The notes under the pieces are model-generated. The model saw only the letters and a program-made list of their open reading frames with translations. It had not been told where the DNA came from and did not search any database. This document shows positions 1 to 9,054 of a DNA stretch of 64,000 nucleotides, piece by piece. Both the position numbers and the translations under genes were made by a program. The stretch spans positions 124,001-188,000 of the forward strand of contig NZ_PJJL01000070.1 in assembly GCF_002929505.1 (NCBI RefSeq). Direction: 5' to 3'. Numbering within the stretch: the stretch's first letter is position 1; each line of letters begins with the position of its first letter. This DNA comes from Cryobacterium sp. Y57 (GTDB lineage Bacteria; Actinomycetota; Actinomycetes; Actinomycetales; Microbacteriaceae).

Positions 1-250
1 GCAGTCAAGTCGGCTGACACTACGGCAGTTCCGGTCGAAGGCGCGGGTAAGCCAGCCGTGCGTAAACCAGCTGTGCGTAAACCAGCTGTGCGTAAGCCAG
101 CGGCGGTCAAGTCGACTGACACTCAGGCAGCTGCGGACGAAGGCGCAGGAAAGCCAGCCGTGCCTAAGCCAGCAGTGCGTAAACCACCAGTGCGTAAACC
201 ACCAGTGCGTGAACCAGCAGTGCGTAAACCAGCAGTGCGTAAACCAGCAG
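1..250 (+). repeat. In-frame 15-bp tandem repeats coding for KPAVR-type pentapeptides
   Basis: Units of the type aaaccagcagtgcgt recur at 58-102 and 165-250, always in frame, with third-base variation (cca/gcc, gct/gca). A longer unit beginning GCxGTCAAGTCG occurs at base 1 and again at 103. Purely sequence-level observation. Confidence 0.9.
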
Positions 251-1332
251 TTGGCACGTCGACGATGCCGAAAAAGCTGACGGCGCCAAAATTACCGGAC
301 GTTGCCCCGCCGGCCCGGGCGACTGAACAGACACTCGCCGAGAACGCAACCGACGAAACCACGCGCCCGTATGTGACCCGCGATGCGCTCGTCGCGATCG
401 AAACGGAACAGCCACTGGGAACGCCCGTCGCGCCGCTGCCCGAACCGGGCATCGATCCACGTCCACAGGAAACGCCCGGAACGACCACACCTCGCGCCAT
501 CTCAGAGCCAGCCGCAACGGCCGTCATCTCGCCGGCGGCGACGTCGGAAAATGTCCCCGTTGTCGTTGAAGCTCCAACAGTCATTGAAGCCCGGGGACTC
601 GTGAAGAGATTCGGTCACAATGTTGCGGTCTCCGATCTCGACCTGACCGTGCGAGCCGGTTCGTTCTATGGCATTGTCGGGCCGAACGGGGCCGGCAAGA
701 CCACGACCCTGTCGATGATCACCGGCCTGTTGCGGCCGAGCGCCGGGAACGTCACGGTGCACGGTATCGACGTCTGGGCTCGGCCGAACGAGGCCAAACG
801 TGTGATGGGCGTTCTGCCTGACCGGCTTCGACTCTTTGACCGCCTCACCGGCGCACAACTCCTGTACTACGCTGGCACCCTGCGCGGCCTCGACAACGAC
901 ACCGTGCGCAGCAGGTCAGCGGACCTCGCTGTGGCTTTCGGCCTCGAGGACGCCCTCAACCGTCTCGTTGCGGACTACTCCGCCGGCATGACGAAAAAGA
1001 TCGCCCTGGCCTGTGCAATGATTCACTCCCCACGGGTGCTCGTGCTCGATGAGCCGTTCGAGTCCGTCGACCCGGTTTCTGCGGTCAACGTGACCGAGAT
1101 TTTGCAGAAGTATGTGGCCGCCGGTGGCACTGTCGTGCTGTCCAGCCACGGTATGGACCTGATCCAGCGCGTCTGCGATCATGTTGCCATCATCGTGCAG
1201 GGCCGGGTCCTGGCAGCGGGAACCATCGACGAGGTCCGTGGCTCGAAGTCGCTGGAAGATCGGTTCGTCGAGCTCGCCGGTGGGCGCAAGGTCGCGGAAG
1301 GCATGGAATGGTTGCACAATTTTTCGGACTGA
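1..1332 (+). CDS. ABC-2 type transporter ATP-binding protein with repetitive N-terminal tail (5' end outside window)
   Basis: The frame is open to the left edge, so the start codon lies upstream of the window. About 190 residues of Ala/Pro/Lys/Val-rich low-complexity sequence, including pentapeptide repeats of the type KPAVR, precede a complete nucleotide-binding domain. The domain has a Walker A (GPNGAGKTTT, bases about 679-708), a signature replaced by YSAGM instead of LSGGQ, a Walker B (VLVLDEPFESVD) and an H-loop (SSHGMD). The layout resembles CcmA-type ABC-2 exporters. It overlaps the downstream permease by 25 bp, so the two should form one transporter that hydrolyses ATP at the cytoplasmic face. 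The substrate cannot be told. The tail is not part of the known fold and is probably disordered. The repeats have a higher-order period of about 102 bp (bases 1-60 resemble 103-162), so more copies may lie upstream. Confidence 0.9.
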   Translation, partial: AVKSADTTAVPVEGAGKPAVRKPAVRKPAVRKPAAVKSTDTQAAADEGAGKPAVPKPAVRKPPVRKPPVREPAVRKPAVRKPAVGTSTMPKKLTAPKLPDVAPPARATEQTLAENATDETTRPYVTRDALVAIETEQPLGTPVAPLPEPGIDPRPQETPGTTTPRAISEPAATAVISPAATSENVPVVVEAPTVIEARGLVKRFGHNVAVSDLDLTVRAGSFYGIVGPNGAGKTTTLSMITGLLRPSAGNVTVHGIDVWARPNEAKRVMGVLPDRLRLFDRLTGAQLLYYAGTLRGLDNDTVRSRSADLAVAFGLEDALNRLVADYSAGMTKKIALACAMIHSPRVLVLDEPFESVDPVSAVNVTEILQKYVAAGGTVVLSSHGMDLIQRVCDHVAIIVQGRVLAAGTIDEVRGSKSLEDRFVELAGGRKVAEGMEWLHNFSD

Positions 1333-2882
1333 AACTCCGGTTGCTAACCAACCTGTTTCGTCGTAGCCCGTGGCAGGTTGTCGGCCTGGTCGTGGGACTG
1401 CTCTATGGTCTCGGTGTCTCCATCACAATTCTCGTTGCACTGGTCACTTTGCGGTTCGTCGGTGACCCCACACTGATTCGCGATTCGCTCACTGTGGCCG
1501 GATCGGCCGTGGCGCTGGGCTTTCTGATCATCCCGATCGTGGTCGGCATCGATGACAGCATGGACCCCCGTAAGTTTGCCTTTCTCGGAATTCCGAACCG
1601 TTCGTTGTCGCTTGGCCTGGCCGGTTCGGCGCTCATCGGCGTTCCGGCGTTCGCCCTGACGATCGTGCTCCTCGGCACCGTGGTCACATGGTCGCGCGGA
1701 ATCGGTCAGACTCTGCTCGCTCTCATCTCCGCCGCGCTGATCCTTACAACCTGCATTCTGCTCTCGCGAGTCAGCGCATCCCTCGCGGCCTTTCTCCTGT
1801 CGACCAGACGCTCCCGCGAGTTCACCGGGCTGATCGGTGTCGTTGTGCTGGTCTTGATTTCTCCGCTCGTTGTCGTGCTGTTCAGCACGGACTGGGGCCG
1901 ACATGGCCGCACCCTGCTGACCGCTCTCGCCACGATTCTGGGTTGGACTCCGTTCGGGGCAGCGTGGGCCGTTCCCGGCGACGCTTCCACCGGCGCCTGG
2001 GGTGAGGCCATCCTCAAACTGCTTATCGCCCTGGGGTCCACCTACGCGCTCTGGCTGATCTGGCAGTTCGTCGTGGCCCGCATGCTGGTATCGCCCGGCC
2101 ATGAAGCAGCGGCGAAACAGTATTCCGGGCTGGGTTGGTTCGACCGGCTGCCGCACGGTTCCGTTGGCGCTATCGCCGCTCGTACCTTCACTTACTGGGC
2201 GCGCGACTCACGGTACTGGGTGTCGCTGATCATGATTCCCATTGTGCCCATCATCGCCATCCTGCCACTGAGTATCGTCGGCGTGCCGCTGCATTACCTC
2301 GCGCTCGTGCCGGTGCCGCTCATGTGCATTTTTCTCGGGTGGACCATGCACAATGACGTTGCCTACGACAGCACAGCAATCTGGCTGCACGTGGCTTCGG
2401 GAACGCACGGCCTGGCCGATCGTATCGGCCGGATCCTTCCCGCGCTCGTCATGGGCATACCGCTCATCGGCATTGGCTCGGTCATCAGCATTTCGTTCTA
2501 CGGCGACTGGTCGGTGCTGTTGTCGATGCTGGGCGTGAGCACGGGCATCCTGTTGGCCGGTTTGGGCTTCTCGAGCTACACCTCTACTCGTTTTCCCTAC
2601 CCGGTCACCAAACCCGGTGACAGCCCGTTCGCCCAGCCGCAGGCCACAGAGACCGCCGCGGGACTGGTGCAGTCGCTCACCTTCACGGGCTCAATCATTG
2701 TGGCGCTACCCGCGCTCATCTTCGCCTATCTCGGAATCGTCGAGGATCCGGCCTGGCATCTCGTCGCGCTCGGCGCCGGCGTCGGCCTCGGACTCGTGGC
2801 TGTGGTCGTGGGAATCTGGGTCGGTTCGCGTGCCTTTGACCGGCGCGGTCCTGAGATGCTGGCTTCTGCTCAACGGGCCTGA
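1308..2882 (+). CDS. ABC-2 transporter permease, multi-spanning membrane protein
   Basis: A 524-residue protein made almost entirely of hydrophobic segments, roughly ten to twelve predicted helices, beginning shortly after the start and ending with a helix and a short basic tail. It starts inside the end of the ATPase gene (ATG at 1308, 25-bp overlap), which implies translational coupling and a shared complex. It has no recognisable substrate-binding motif. The length and the pairing with one ATPase fit large ABC-2 permeases of actinobacteria. The function in export is inferred from the context. Confidence 0.85.
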   Translation: MVAQFFGLKLRLLTNLFRRSPWQVVGLVVGLLYGLGVSITILVALVTLRFVGDPTLIRDSLTVAGSAVALGFLIIPIVVGIDDSMDPRKFAFLGIPNRSLSLGLAGSALIGVPAFALTIVLLGTVVTWSRGIGQTLLALISAALILTTCILLSRVSASLAAFLLSTRRSREFTGLIGVVVLVLISPLVVVLFSTDWGRHGRTLLTALATILGWTPFGAAWAVPGDASTGAWGEAILKLLIALGSTYALWLIWQFVVARMLVSPGHEAAAKQYSGLGWFDRLPHGSVGAIAARTFTYWARDSRYWVSLIMIPIVPIIAILPLSIVGVPLHYLALVPVPLMCIFLGWTMHNDVAYDSTAIWLHVASGTHGLADRIGRILPALVMGIPLIGIGSVISISFYGDWSVLLSMLGVSTGILLAGLGFSSYTSTRFPYPVTKPGDSPFAQPQATETAAGLVQSLTFTGSIIVALPALIFAYLGIVEDPAWHLVALGAGVGLGLVAVVVGIWVGSRAFDRRGPEMLASAQRA

Positions 2883-2908
2883 CCCGTCGCGGGCAGAGTG
2901 TTTAGACT
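2879..2908 (+). promoter_or_regulatory. Putative promoter of the DUF3039 gene, near-leaderless
   Basis: CTGACC at 2879-2884 and TAGACT at 2903-2908 are 18 bp apart. The -10-like element ends six bases before the ATG at 2915, so the transcript would have almost no leader. It matches the TAGRCT pattern seen before several other genes in this window. Confidence 0.45.
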
Positions 2909-2914
2909 GGTGCC

Positions 2915-3199
2915 ATGACTGAATTTCGTGTGAGCATTGCAGAACCCGGCCAGCCCGGCGGCGGAACGTCCACGCTTGATCGTGAGCTCGAGGAACTTCT
3001 GAACCAGGAGCAGATCGAACCCGGCGATCACGAACGTTTTTCGCACTATGTTCCCAAAGACAAGATTCTCGAATCGGCCATTTCGGGCAAACCGGTCAAG
3101 GCCCTGTGCGGCAAGAAGTGGCTACCGGGACGCGACCCGGAAAAATTTCCGGTCTGCCCGACGTGCAAGGCCATCTACGAGAAGATGAAGGCCAAGTAG
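2915..3199 (+). CDS. DUF3039 domain protein
   Basis: 94 residues. The N-terminal third is acidic and the C-terminal half has an ALCGKKW motif and a CPTC motif, a likely metal-binding pair, followed by a short helix IYEKMKAK. This architecture is that of DUF3039, a conserved small actinobacterial protein of unknown role. It stands alone between the ABC pair and the convergent pncB gene. Confidence 0.85.
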   Translation: MTEFRVSIAEPGQPGGGTSTLDRELEELLNQEQIEPGDHERFSHYVPKDKILESAISGKPVKALCGKKWLPGRDPEKFPVCPTCKAIYEKMKAK

Positions 3200-3217
3200 C
3201 GCCTAATCCGCCCGGAC

Positions 3218-4579
3218 TTATCGATACAAGGTCGGGATAACGGGCTCGCCGCGCCCTAAACGAAAAGCCTCGATTGGCAGTTCCTGCATGACGGATGCGT
3301 TGTGCGCGCGAGCGCGCAGCGTTCCGGCCGGTCCCACGTATCGTTCGTCGACGGTGCCGTCGCTGATCAGCGGAACCAAGAGGGCGCGTTCGAGGCCGCT
3401 GCGGGAATCAAAACTGTTGCCGGGGCCGTCACCGAGCAGAATGATCTCTTCCTGCGCGGTACCGGCGGAATCCACTCGGCGAAGCGCACTCTTGCGGCCA
3501 CCGATGGACAGCTTCGCGGTCGACGTTTTGGCGACGGAGATCCAGTCGTCGCCGTGGCCCTTATGCGCGACGAGCTTGTAGACCAGGCCGGCGGCCGGCT
3601 CTCCCGAACCGGTGACCACCGAGGTGCCAATGCCGAAAGCGTCGACCGGGCTGGCCGACAGAGCCGCGATGGCGAACTCGTCGAGGTCGCTCGTGACGGT
3701 GATTTTCGTGTTGACGGCGCCGAGAGAATCGAGTTGCGCTCGGGCCGCCGCGACGACGATGGGTAGATCGCCGGAGTCGATGCGAATCGAGCCGAGCTCG
3801 GGCCCGGCGATCTTGACCGCCAGTATAATGCCGGCCGGCACATCGTAGGTGTCCACGAGGAGCGTTGTGGCGGTACCGAAGGCATCCACTTGCGCTTGGA
3901 ACGCTTCTTCCTCGCTGTCGTGCAGCAAAATGAACGAGTGGGCGGCTGTCCCCATGGTGGGCAGGCCCCATTGGCGGCCGGCTTCGAGGTTGCTCGTCGA
4001 CGCAAAGCCGGCGATATATGCGGCGCGGGCGGCGGCGACCGCCGAGTGCTCGTTGGTGCGGCGTGATCCCATCTCGGCGATCGGGCGGCCGAGGCTCACG
4101 GAAACCATGCGGGCGGCGGCGCTGGCGACCGAGATGTCGTAGTTGAGCACGCTGAGAATGAGGGTCTCCAGAATGACGCCCTCGGCGAAGGTGCTCTCCA
4201 CCAGCAGCAGGGGAGATCCGGGAAAGTACGCTTCGCCTTCCTGGTAGCCCCAGACGTTGCCGGTGAAAGAATAGTCGGCCAGGTAGTCGAGGGTGGGAGT
4301 GCGCACGACGGCGTTGTCGGCAAGCCAACTCAGTTCCTCGGTGGTGAAGCGGAATTGGCGAATCAGCTCGAGCAGGCGGCCGGTACCGGCGACGATTCCG
4401 TAGCGCCGGCCGGTAGGCAGCCTCCGGGCGAACGCTTCGAACATGCACTCACGGTCGGCGGTCCCGCTCTGGATAGCAGCGTCGACCATCGTGAGCTCGT
4501 ACCGATCGGTACGTAAAGCCGGGGTGCGGGCAGCTGGGCCGCCAGGTGCTGGCACGGGGTACGTGGGGGACGGGGTCAC
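3218..4579 (-). CDS. pncB: Nicotinate phosphoribosyltransferase
   Basis: 453 residues from the GTG at 4579. It converts nicotinate and PRPP, with ATP, to nicotinate mononucleotide in the NAD salvage pathway. Seen: YELTM near the N-terminus, GSRRTNEHS (about residue 170), and GTAAHS (about residue 210), which carries the histidine phosphorylated in this family; the phosphate-binding region IRIDSGDLP follows. Length is normal for the family. A longer in-frame start at 4633 exists, but it would run into the divergent murI start at 4621, so 4579 is preferred. Divergent from murI with a 41-bp gap. Confidence 0.93.
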   Translation of the reverse strand: MTPSPTYPVPAPGGPAARTPALRTDRYELTMVDAAIQSGTADRECMFEAFARRLPTGRRYGIVAGTGRLLELIRQFRFTTEELSWLADNAVVRTPTLDYLADYSFTGNVWGYQEGEAYFPGSPLLLVESTFAEGVILETLILSVLNYDISVASAAARMVSVSLGRPIAEMGSRRTNEHSAVAAARAAYIAGFASTSNLEAGRQWGLPTMGTAAHSFILLHDSEEEAFQAQVDAFGTATTLLVDTYDVPAGIILAVKIAGPELGSIRIDSGDLPIVVAAARAQLDSLGAVNTKITVTSDLDEFAIAALSASPVDAFGIGTSVVTGSGEPAAGLVYKLVAHKGHGDDWISVAKTSTAKLSIGGRKSALRRVDSAGTAQEEIILLGDGPGNSFDSRSGLERALLVPLISDGTVDERYVGPAGTLRARAHNASVMQELPIEAFRLGRGEPVIPTLYR

Positions 4580-4606
4580 CCGGCACAGCTTATCCGCTTG
4601 TCGGGC

Positions 4607-4612
4607 TAGGCT
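4607..4612 (+). promoter_or_regulatory. -10-like element of murI, probably leaderless
   Basis: TAGGCT lies 8 bases before the GTG at 4621, so transcription would start at or next to the start codon. No clear -35 is seen and no Shine-Dalgarno sequence precedes the GTG. Confidence 0.35.
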
Positions 4613-4620
4613 TAGTCTCC

Positions 4621-5505
4621 GTGACGGATGCACCGATTGGTATTTTTGATTCCGGAGTCGGCGGCCTGACCGTCGCCCGGGCGATCAAGGACCAGTTACC
4701 CAACGAGTCCATTCTCTACATCGGCGATACGGCCCACTCGCCGTACGGGCCCAAGAAAATAGCGGACGTACGCGGGTTCGCCCTGGACGTACTCGATGAC
4801 CTCGTGGCGCACGACGTGAAGCTGCTGGTGATCGCGTGCAACACGGCTTCGGCGGCGATGCTGCGGGACGCCCGTGAGCGCTACAGCGTGCCCGTGATCG
4901 AGGTCATTCAGCCGGCCGTGCGCCGCGCCGTCGCGACCACGCGCAACCAGCGAGTGGGAGTCATCGGTACCCTCGGCACTGTCAACTCGCGTGCCTACAA
5001 CGACGCCTTCGCCGCCGCACCCCAGATCACGCTGTTCAGCACGGCCTGCCCGCGGTTCGTTGAGTTCGTCGAAGCCGGCGTCACGAGCGGCGCCGAGGTA
5101 CTCGCCGTCGCTGAGGAGTACCTTGCGCCGCTACGCGCCGCGGGCGTCGACACCCTCGTGCTTGGCTGCACTCACTATCCCTTTCTGCGCGGTGCCATCT
5201 CATATGTGATGGGAGAGAACGTCACGCTGGTCTCGAGTGATACCGAAACAGCCAATGACGTCTACCGGGTGCTGGTGAGTCAGGGTTTGGAACGCGCACG
5301 CACGAGCCCACCCAGCTACCGTTACGAGGCCACCGGCGATAGCGCCGAGGATTTTCTGGCCCTGGCCCATCGCCTGATCGGACCCGAGGTCAGCCGTGTC
5401 GACCTGATCGAGACCGGCACACTCAACCTTGCCGAACTGGCAGCATCCAGTCGAAGCGGACCCCCGAATTCCCCCTCCACCCGAATCACTAGGAGCACAC
5501 CGTGA
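4621..5505 (+). CDS. murI: Glutamate racemase
   Basis: 294 residues from GTG 4621. It interconverts L- and D-glutamate in the cytoplasm, supplying D-Glu for peptidoglycan. Seen: [10 protein letters not shown] at the N-terminus, GDTAHSPYG, the two catalytic cysteines in ACNTAS (C73) and GCTHYPFL (C183). An upstream start at 4546 would add 25 residues that do not look like the family, so it is rejected. The stop overlaps the rph start by 4 bp (GTGA), making the first gene of a murI-rph-rdgB operon. Confidence 0.95.
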   Translation: MTDAPIGIFDSGVGGLTVARAIKDQLPNESILYIGDTAHSPYGPKKIADVRGFALDVLDDLVAHDVKLLVIACNTASAAMLRDARERYSVPVIEVIQPAVRRAVATTRNQRVGVIGTLGTVNSRAYNDAFAAAPQITLFSTACPRFVEFVEAGVTSGAEVLAVAEEYLAPLRAAGVDTLVLGCTHYPFLRGAISYVMGENVTLVSSDTETANDVYRVLVSQGLERARTSPPSYRYEATGDSAEDFLALAHRLIGPEVSRVDLIETGTLNLAELAASSRSGPPNSPSTRITRSTP

Positions 5506-6236
5506 CCGAGACCCTGCGCGCCGATGGGCGCACCAACGACGAACTTCGCTCGATCACGATCGAGCGCGGCTGGAGCGACCAGGCCGAAGGCTCGGCGCTG
5601 ATCTCGTACGGCCGCACCAGGGTGCTCTGCACGGCGTCGTTCACAAACGGCGTTCCGCGGTGGATGAGCGGCAAGGGTAAGGGCTGGGTCACCGCCGAAT
5701 ATTCGATGCTGCCGCGCTCGACCAACAGCCGCATGGACCGTGAATCGGTCAAGGGCAAGATCGGCGGTCGCACCCACGAGATCAGCCGCCTGATCGGTCG
5801 CAGCCTGCGCGCGGTGGTCGACATGAAGGCGCTTGGTGAGAACACGCTGGTGCTCGACTGCGACGTGCTGCAGGCCGACGGAGGAACCCGCACCGCGGCC
5901 ATCACCGGCGCGTACGTCGCTCTCGCCGATGCACTCGAATGGGGGCGCACCAAGAAGTTCATCTCGCAGAAGGCGCAGCCGCTCATCGACAGCGTCTCGG
6001 CCGTGTCTGTCGGCATCATCGGCGGAGTGCCCATGCTCGACCTCGCCTATACCGAAGACGTGCGCGCTGACACCGACATGAACGTCGTCGTCACCGGGCG
6101 CGGCAAGTTCGTCGAGGTGCAGGGCACCGCCGAGGCTGCACCGTTCGACCGCAGCGAGCTCGACGTTCTACTCGACCTCGCCGTGAAGGGCGCCATCACC
6201 CTGACCGAATTTCAGACCAGCGCACTGGAGCGTTGA
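5502..6236 (+). CDS. rph: Ribonuclease PH
   Basis: 244 residues, the normal length of RNase PH, the phosphate-dependent 3'-5' exonuclease that trims tRNA 3' ends. The N-terminus [11 protein letters not shown] and the core segments [24 protein letters not shown] and [11 protein letters not shown] are characteristic. The GTG start overlaps the murI stop and is preceded by AGGAG at 5491. It is followed after three bases by rdgB, the order common in actinobacteria. Confidence 0.96.
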   Translation: MTETLRADGRTNDELRSITIERGWSDQAEGSALISYGRTRVLCTASFTNGVPRWMSGKGKGWVTAEYSMLPRSTNSRMDRESVKGKIGGRTHEISRLIGRSLRAVVDMKALGENTLVLDCDVLQADGGTRTAAITGAYVALADALEWGRTKKFISQKAQPLIDSVSAVSVGIIGGVPMLDLAYTEDVRADTDMNVVVTGRGKFVEVQGTAEAAPFDRSELDVLLDLAVKGAITLTEFQTSALER

Positions 6237-6239
6237 GCG

Positions 6240-6833
6240 GTGCAGATCGTTCTCGCAACGCACAACGCCCACAAGGTCGAGGAGTTGCGGCGCATCCTGA
6301 CCACGCAGCTGCCCGGCATCGAGGTGCTCGCCTATGACGGCCCCGAACCGGTCGAAGACGGTGTCACTTTTACCGAGAACGCACTGATCAAAGCGCGCGC
6401 CGCCGCCGCCCACACCGGGCTCCCGGCAATCGCCGACGACTCGGGAATCTGCGTCGACATTCTCGGCGGGGCACCGGGAATCTTCTCGGCGCGTTGGTCG
6501 GGACCGGCCAAGGATGCCGGTGAGAACCTGCGCCTGCTGCTTTGGCAGCTCAGCGACGTTTCCGAGGAGCACCGCGACGCCCACTTCACGTGTGTGGCCG
6601 CTCTCGCCCTGCCCGACGGCACCGAGCGGGCCGTGACCGGCGAATGGCCTGGGCAGCTTCTGTTCCAACCGGCTGGCGCCAACGGTTTTGGATATGACCC
6701 GATCTTTCTGCCCGAAGGCTATGCCATTTCGGCGGCCGAGCTTTCGGCCCATGTAAAGAACCAGGTCAGCCATCGGGCGATCGCGTTCGAGGGTCTCGTT
6801 CCGGTGCTGCGCGAGGTGCTCGGCGCCTCCTGA
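6240..6833 (+). CDS. rdgB: RdgB/HAM1 non-canonical purine NTP pyrophosphatase
   Basis: 197 residues from GTG 6240. It hydrolyses ITP, XTP and dITP to monophosphates and so keeps deaminated purines out of DNA. Seen: the nucleotide-binding LATHNAHK at the N-terminus, ADDSGICVDILGGAPG with the catalytic acidic pair, SARWSG, and GFGYDPIFLPEG near the C-terminus. Full length. Third gene of the murI-rph-rdgB unit. Confidence 0.95.
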   Translation: MQIVLATHNAHKVEELRRILTTQLPGIEVLAYDGPEPVEDGVTFTENALIKARAAAAHTGLPAIADDSGICVDILGGAPGIFSARWSGPAKDAGENLRLLLWQLSDVSEEHRDAHFTCVAALALPDGTERAVTGEWPGQLLFQPAGANGFGYDPIFLPEGYAISAAELSAHVKNQVSHRAIAFEGLVPVLREVLGAS

Positions 6834-6934
6834 CGCTGCGTCAGATCGAGCAGTACTCGGATGTTGAGAACGGCATTCATTCCCATCTAGCCTGCGGGCT
6901 GGCAAGCGGGTTCGCGCGGCTCTAACGTTGAGCC

Positions 6935-7843
6935 ATGGGTCACGATCACGCGCACGGCACCGACTCCAACCGGAGGCGACTGGCCCTTGTCATTGGCATT
7001 GTGTTCGTCGTGCTGCTGCTCGAGGCGATCGGTGCCTGGCTGACCGGATCGCTCGCTCTGCTGGCCGATGCGGGGCACATGCTGTCCGACCTGCTCGGGC
7101 TCATCGTTGCCCTGACGGCCACCGTCATGGCGGCACGCCCGGCGACGGACCGGGCCACCTTCGGTTTTCAGCGTACCGAGGTGTTCGGCGCGCTGATCAA
7201 CGGGTTGATCCTGCTTGGCGTGGCGGGCGTCGTTTCGGTCGCTGCGATCGCTCGCCTGATGGCGCCGAGCGAGAGCGCTGTGCTGCCAGCTCCCATGCTC
7301 ATCGTGGCCATCATCGGTCTGGCAGCGAACATCGCCGGAATGCTGCTGCTTCGTCCGGCGGCTGCCGGGTCGATCAACATGCGCGGCGCCTACCTCGAAG
7401 TGCTCGGCGACGCCCTGGGATCTGTTGCCGTGATCGTGGCCGCCATCAGTATTCTGATAACCGGTTTTGCCCAAGCGGATGCTGCCGCCTCGCTCGTCAT
7501 CGCCGCCATGATCGTTCCGCGCGCTTTCGTGCTGTTACGGGACGTCGTGCGTGTGTTCAGCCAGTCCACGCCGGCCGACACCGATATCTCCGAGATTCGG
7601 CGCCATCTGCTCGGCACGGATGGCGTGGTCGACGTGCACGATGTGCACGTCTGGGCCATCACCAGCGGTGCGCACGTGTTCACCGCGCATATCGTCGTGG
7701 AGGCGACCGTGCTGGCACAGGGCACCGACGCTTTGCTCGATGAGCTGTCGGGATGCCTCAGCAAGCATTTCGACGTCGCTCACTCAACCTTTCAGCTGGA
7801 ACCGACCGAGCACGCCGAGCATGAAGACCACCAGCACCGCTGA
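6935..7843 (+). CDS. Cation diffusion facilitator (zinc/cobalt/cadmium efflux, CzcD type)
   Basis: 302 residues with about six transmembrane helices and a cytoplasmic C-terminal domain. His-rich ends (GHDHAH at the N-terminus, HAEHEDHQHR at the C-terminus) and the intramembrane metal site residues in LLADAGHMLSD (helix 2) and a matching acidic/polar helix 5 (YLEVLGDALGS) identify a divalent-cation/H+ antiporter. ATG 6935 follows a -10-like TAACGT at 6923-6928. No dedicated metal regulator lies next to it. Confidence 0.9.
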   Translation: MGHDHAHGTDSNRRRLALVIGIVFVVLLLEAIGAWLTGSLALLADAGHMLSDLLGLIVALTATVMAARPATDRATFGFQRTEVFGALINGLILLGVAGVVSVAAIARLMAPSESAVLPAPMLIVAIIGLAANIAGMLLLRPAAAGSINMRGAYLEVLGDALGSVAVIVAAISILITGFAQADAAASLVIAAMIVPRAFVLLRDVVRVFSQSTPADTDISEIRRHLLGTDGVVDVHDVHVWAITSGAHVFTAHIVVEATVLAQGTDALLDELSGCLSKHFDVAHSTFQLEPTEHAEHEDHQHR

Positions 7844-7861
7844 GCGAATCAGATGACGGCC

Positions 7862-8599
7862 TCAGCTCTCGTGGCGGCCGGTGTGGTTGGTCTTGAACGT
7901 CTCGGGGTCGAGCAGGTGACTGCCCGTGGCTGTGGTGGGCTGGCCGCGCAGTCGGCGGGCTTTCACGATTGACTGCACGTAGTGGTACACCGTGGGAATA
8001 AGGGTGATGACGACCGCGCTGAGCAAGATCAGGTCGATGTACGTCGTGACGAATTCGGCCACCGGCGGAATATAGCCGAGAAAGTACCCGCCGAAGGTCA
8101 GGCCGCCGCCCCAGAGCAGCGCGCCGATCAGGTTGTACAGCGTGTACTTGCGGTAGTCCATATGGCCGACGCCCGCCGCGACCGGTGCGAAGGTACGCAC
8201 GATCGGCACGAACCGGGCGACGATGACGGCGACACCGCCGAATCGCGCGAAGAACGCATTCGTGCGGTCGACGTTCTTGATGCTGAATAGGCCGGACTCC
8301 TTGCGTTCAAAGACGCGCGGACCGAACTTATGTCCGATGAGGTAGCCGATTTCACCGCCCAGGAACGCGGCAAATCCGATGGCCAGGGCGACCCACCAGA
8401 TATCAATCCGGATGACGCCGGCGGCGGGGAACGCGAGCAGACCGGTGATGATCAGCAGGGTATCGCCCGGAAGGAGAAACCCGACCAGCAGCCCGGTCTC
8501 GGCGAAGACGATCGCGCAGACGACGAGCAAAGCCCAGGGACCGGCCGACTCAATGATGTGCGTCGGGTCGAGCCAGGGAATCAGTGCGGTGTGAATCAC
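7862..8599 (-). CDS. DedA family (VTT/SNARE-associated) membrane protein
   Basis: 245 residues with several hydrophobic segments. The DedA signature region is present: FAETGLLVGFLLPGDTLL, an amphipathic re-entrant region GEIGYLIGHKFG, FARFGG..IVARFVPIVRTFAP, and a GALLWG motif. DedA proteins are linked to polyprenyl-phosphate or phospholipid flipping and membrane homeostasis; the substrate here is not known. GTG start at 8599. Convergent with the CDF gene, 18 bp apart. Confidence 0.9.
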   Translation of the reverse strand: MIHTALIPWLDPTHIIESAGPWALLVVCAIVFAETGLLVGFLLPGDTLLIITGLLAFPAAGVIRIDIWWVALAIGFAAFLGGEIGYLIGHKFGPRVFERKESGLFSIKNVDRTNAFFARFGGVAVIVARFVPIVRTFAPVAAGVGHMDYRKYTLYNLIGALLWGGGLTFGGYFLGYIPPVAEFVTTYIDLILLSAVVITLIPTVYHYVQSIVKARRLRGQPTTATGSHLLDPETFKTNHTGRHES

Positions 8600-8906
8600 G
8601 CGGGGAACTCCAGTCGGCGGAGGGCAGACGTTCGGGAAGCGACGGCGGGTGCCGAGTCACACGGTAGCGTCGAATAGTGAGAGAACGCCGGGCCGCCGGG
8701 CCCTGAAACAGTGGGGGCCATCAGATAGTTGTGGGGCTGGTCGAGGTCGCGGGCCGTGCCATCCGCGCAGGACGCCCCTGCTGAACGGAATGAACGTTCC
8801 CAAAAAAATGCCGGTTCGGCAAAAACCGAACCCTCGCATGACCCGAAGGACGTCGACGATGCCCCCGTGGGAAGCATGCTGTCAAGGGCTGAAGGGCGAA
8901 CCATGT
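8600..8906. other. Intergenic region between DedA gene and tRNA-Leu
   Basis: About 300 bp. Open frames here have no supported start, Shine-Dalgarno sequence or family resemblance. It should hold the promoter of the minus-strand DedA gene and the 3' trailer of the minus-strand tRNA. No clear hairpin was found. Confidence 0.5.
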
Positions 8907-8987
8907 GCGGGAGAGGGGACTTGAACCCCCACGCTCGAAAGCACAGGATCCTAAATCCTGCGTGTCTGCCAATTCCACCACTCCCGC
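8907..8987 (-). tRNA. tRNA-Leu (anticodon UAG)
   Basis: 81 nt on the minus strand. Acceptor stem GCGGGAG/CTCCCGC closes 8981-8987 with 8907-8913. The anticodon stem CAGGA/TCCTG encloses the loop TTTAGGA, so the anticodon is UAG (reads CUA). A long variable arm and a GGTTCAAGTCC T-arm are present, as expected for class II tRNA-Leu. CCA is not encoded. Confidence 0.96.
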
Positions 8988-9054
8988 TGGTGCCTTTCTA
9001 GTGTAGTTGTCCAGCTGCACGGTTGGGTGTAGTTGTCCGGTTGCGCGGATCGGT

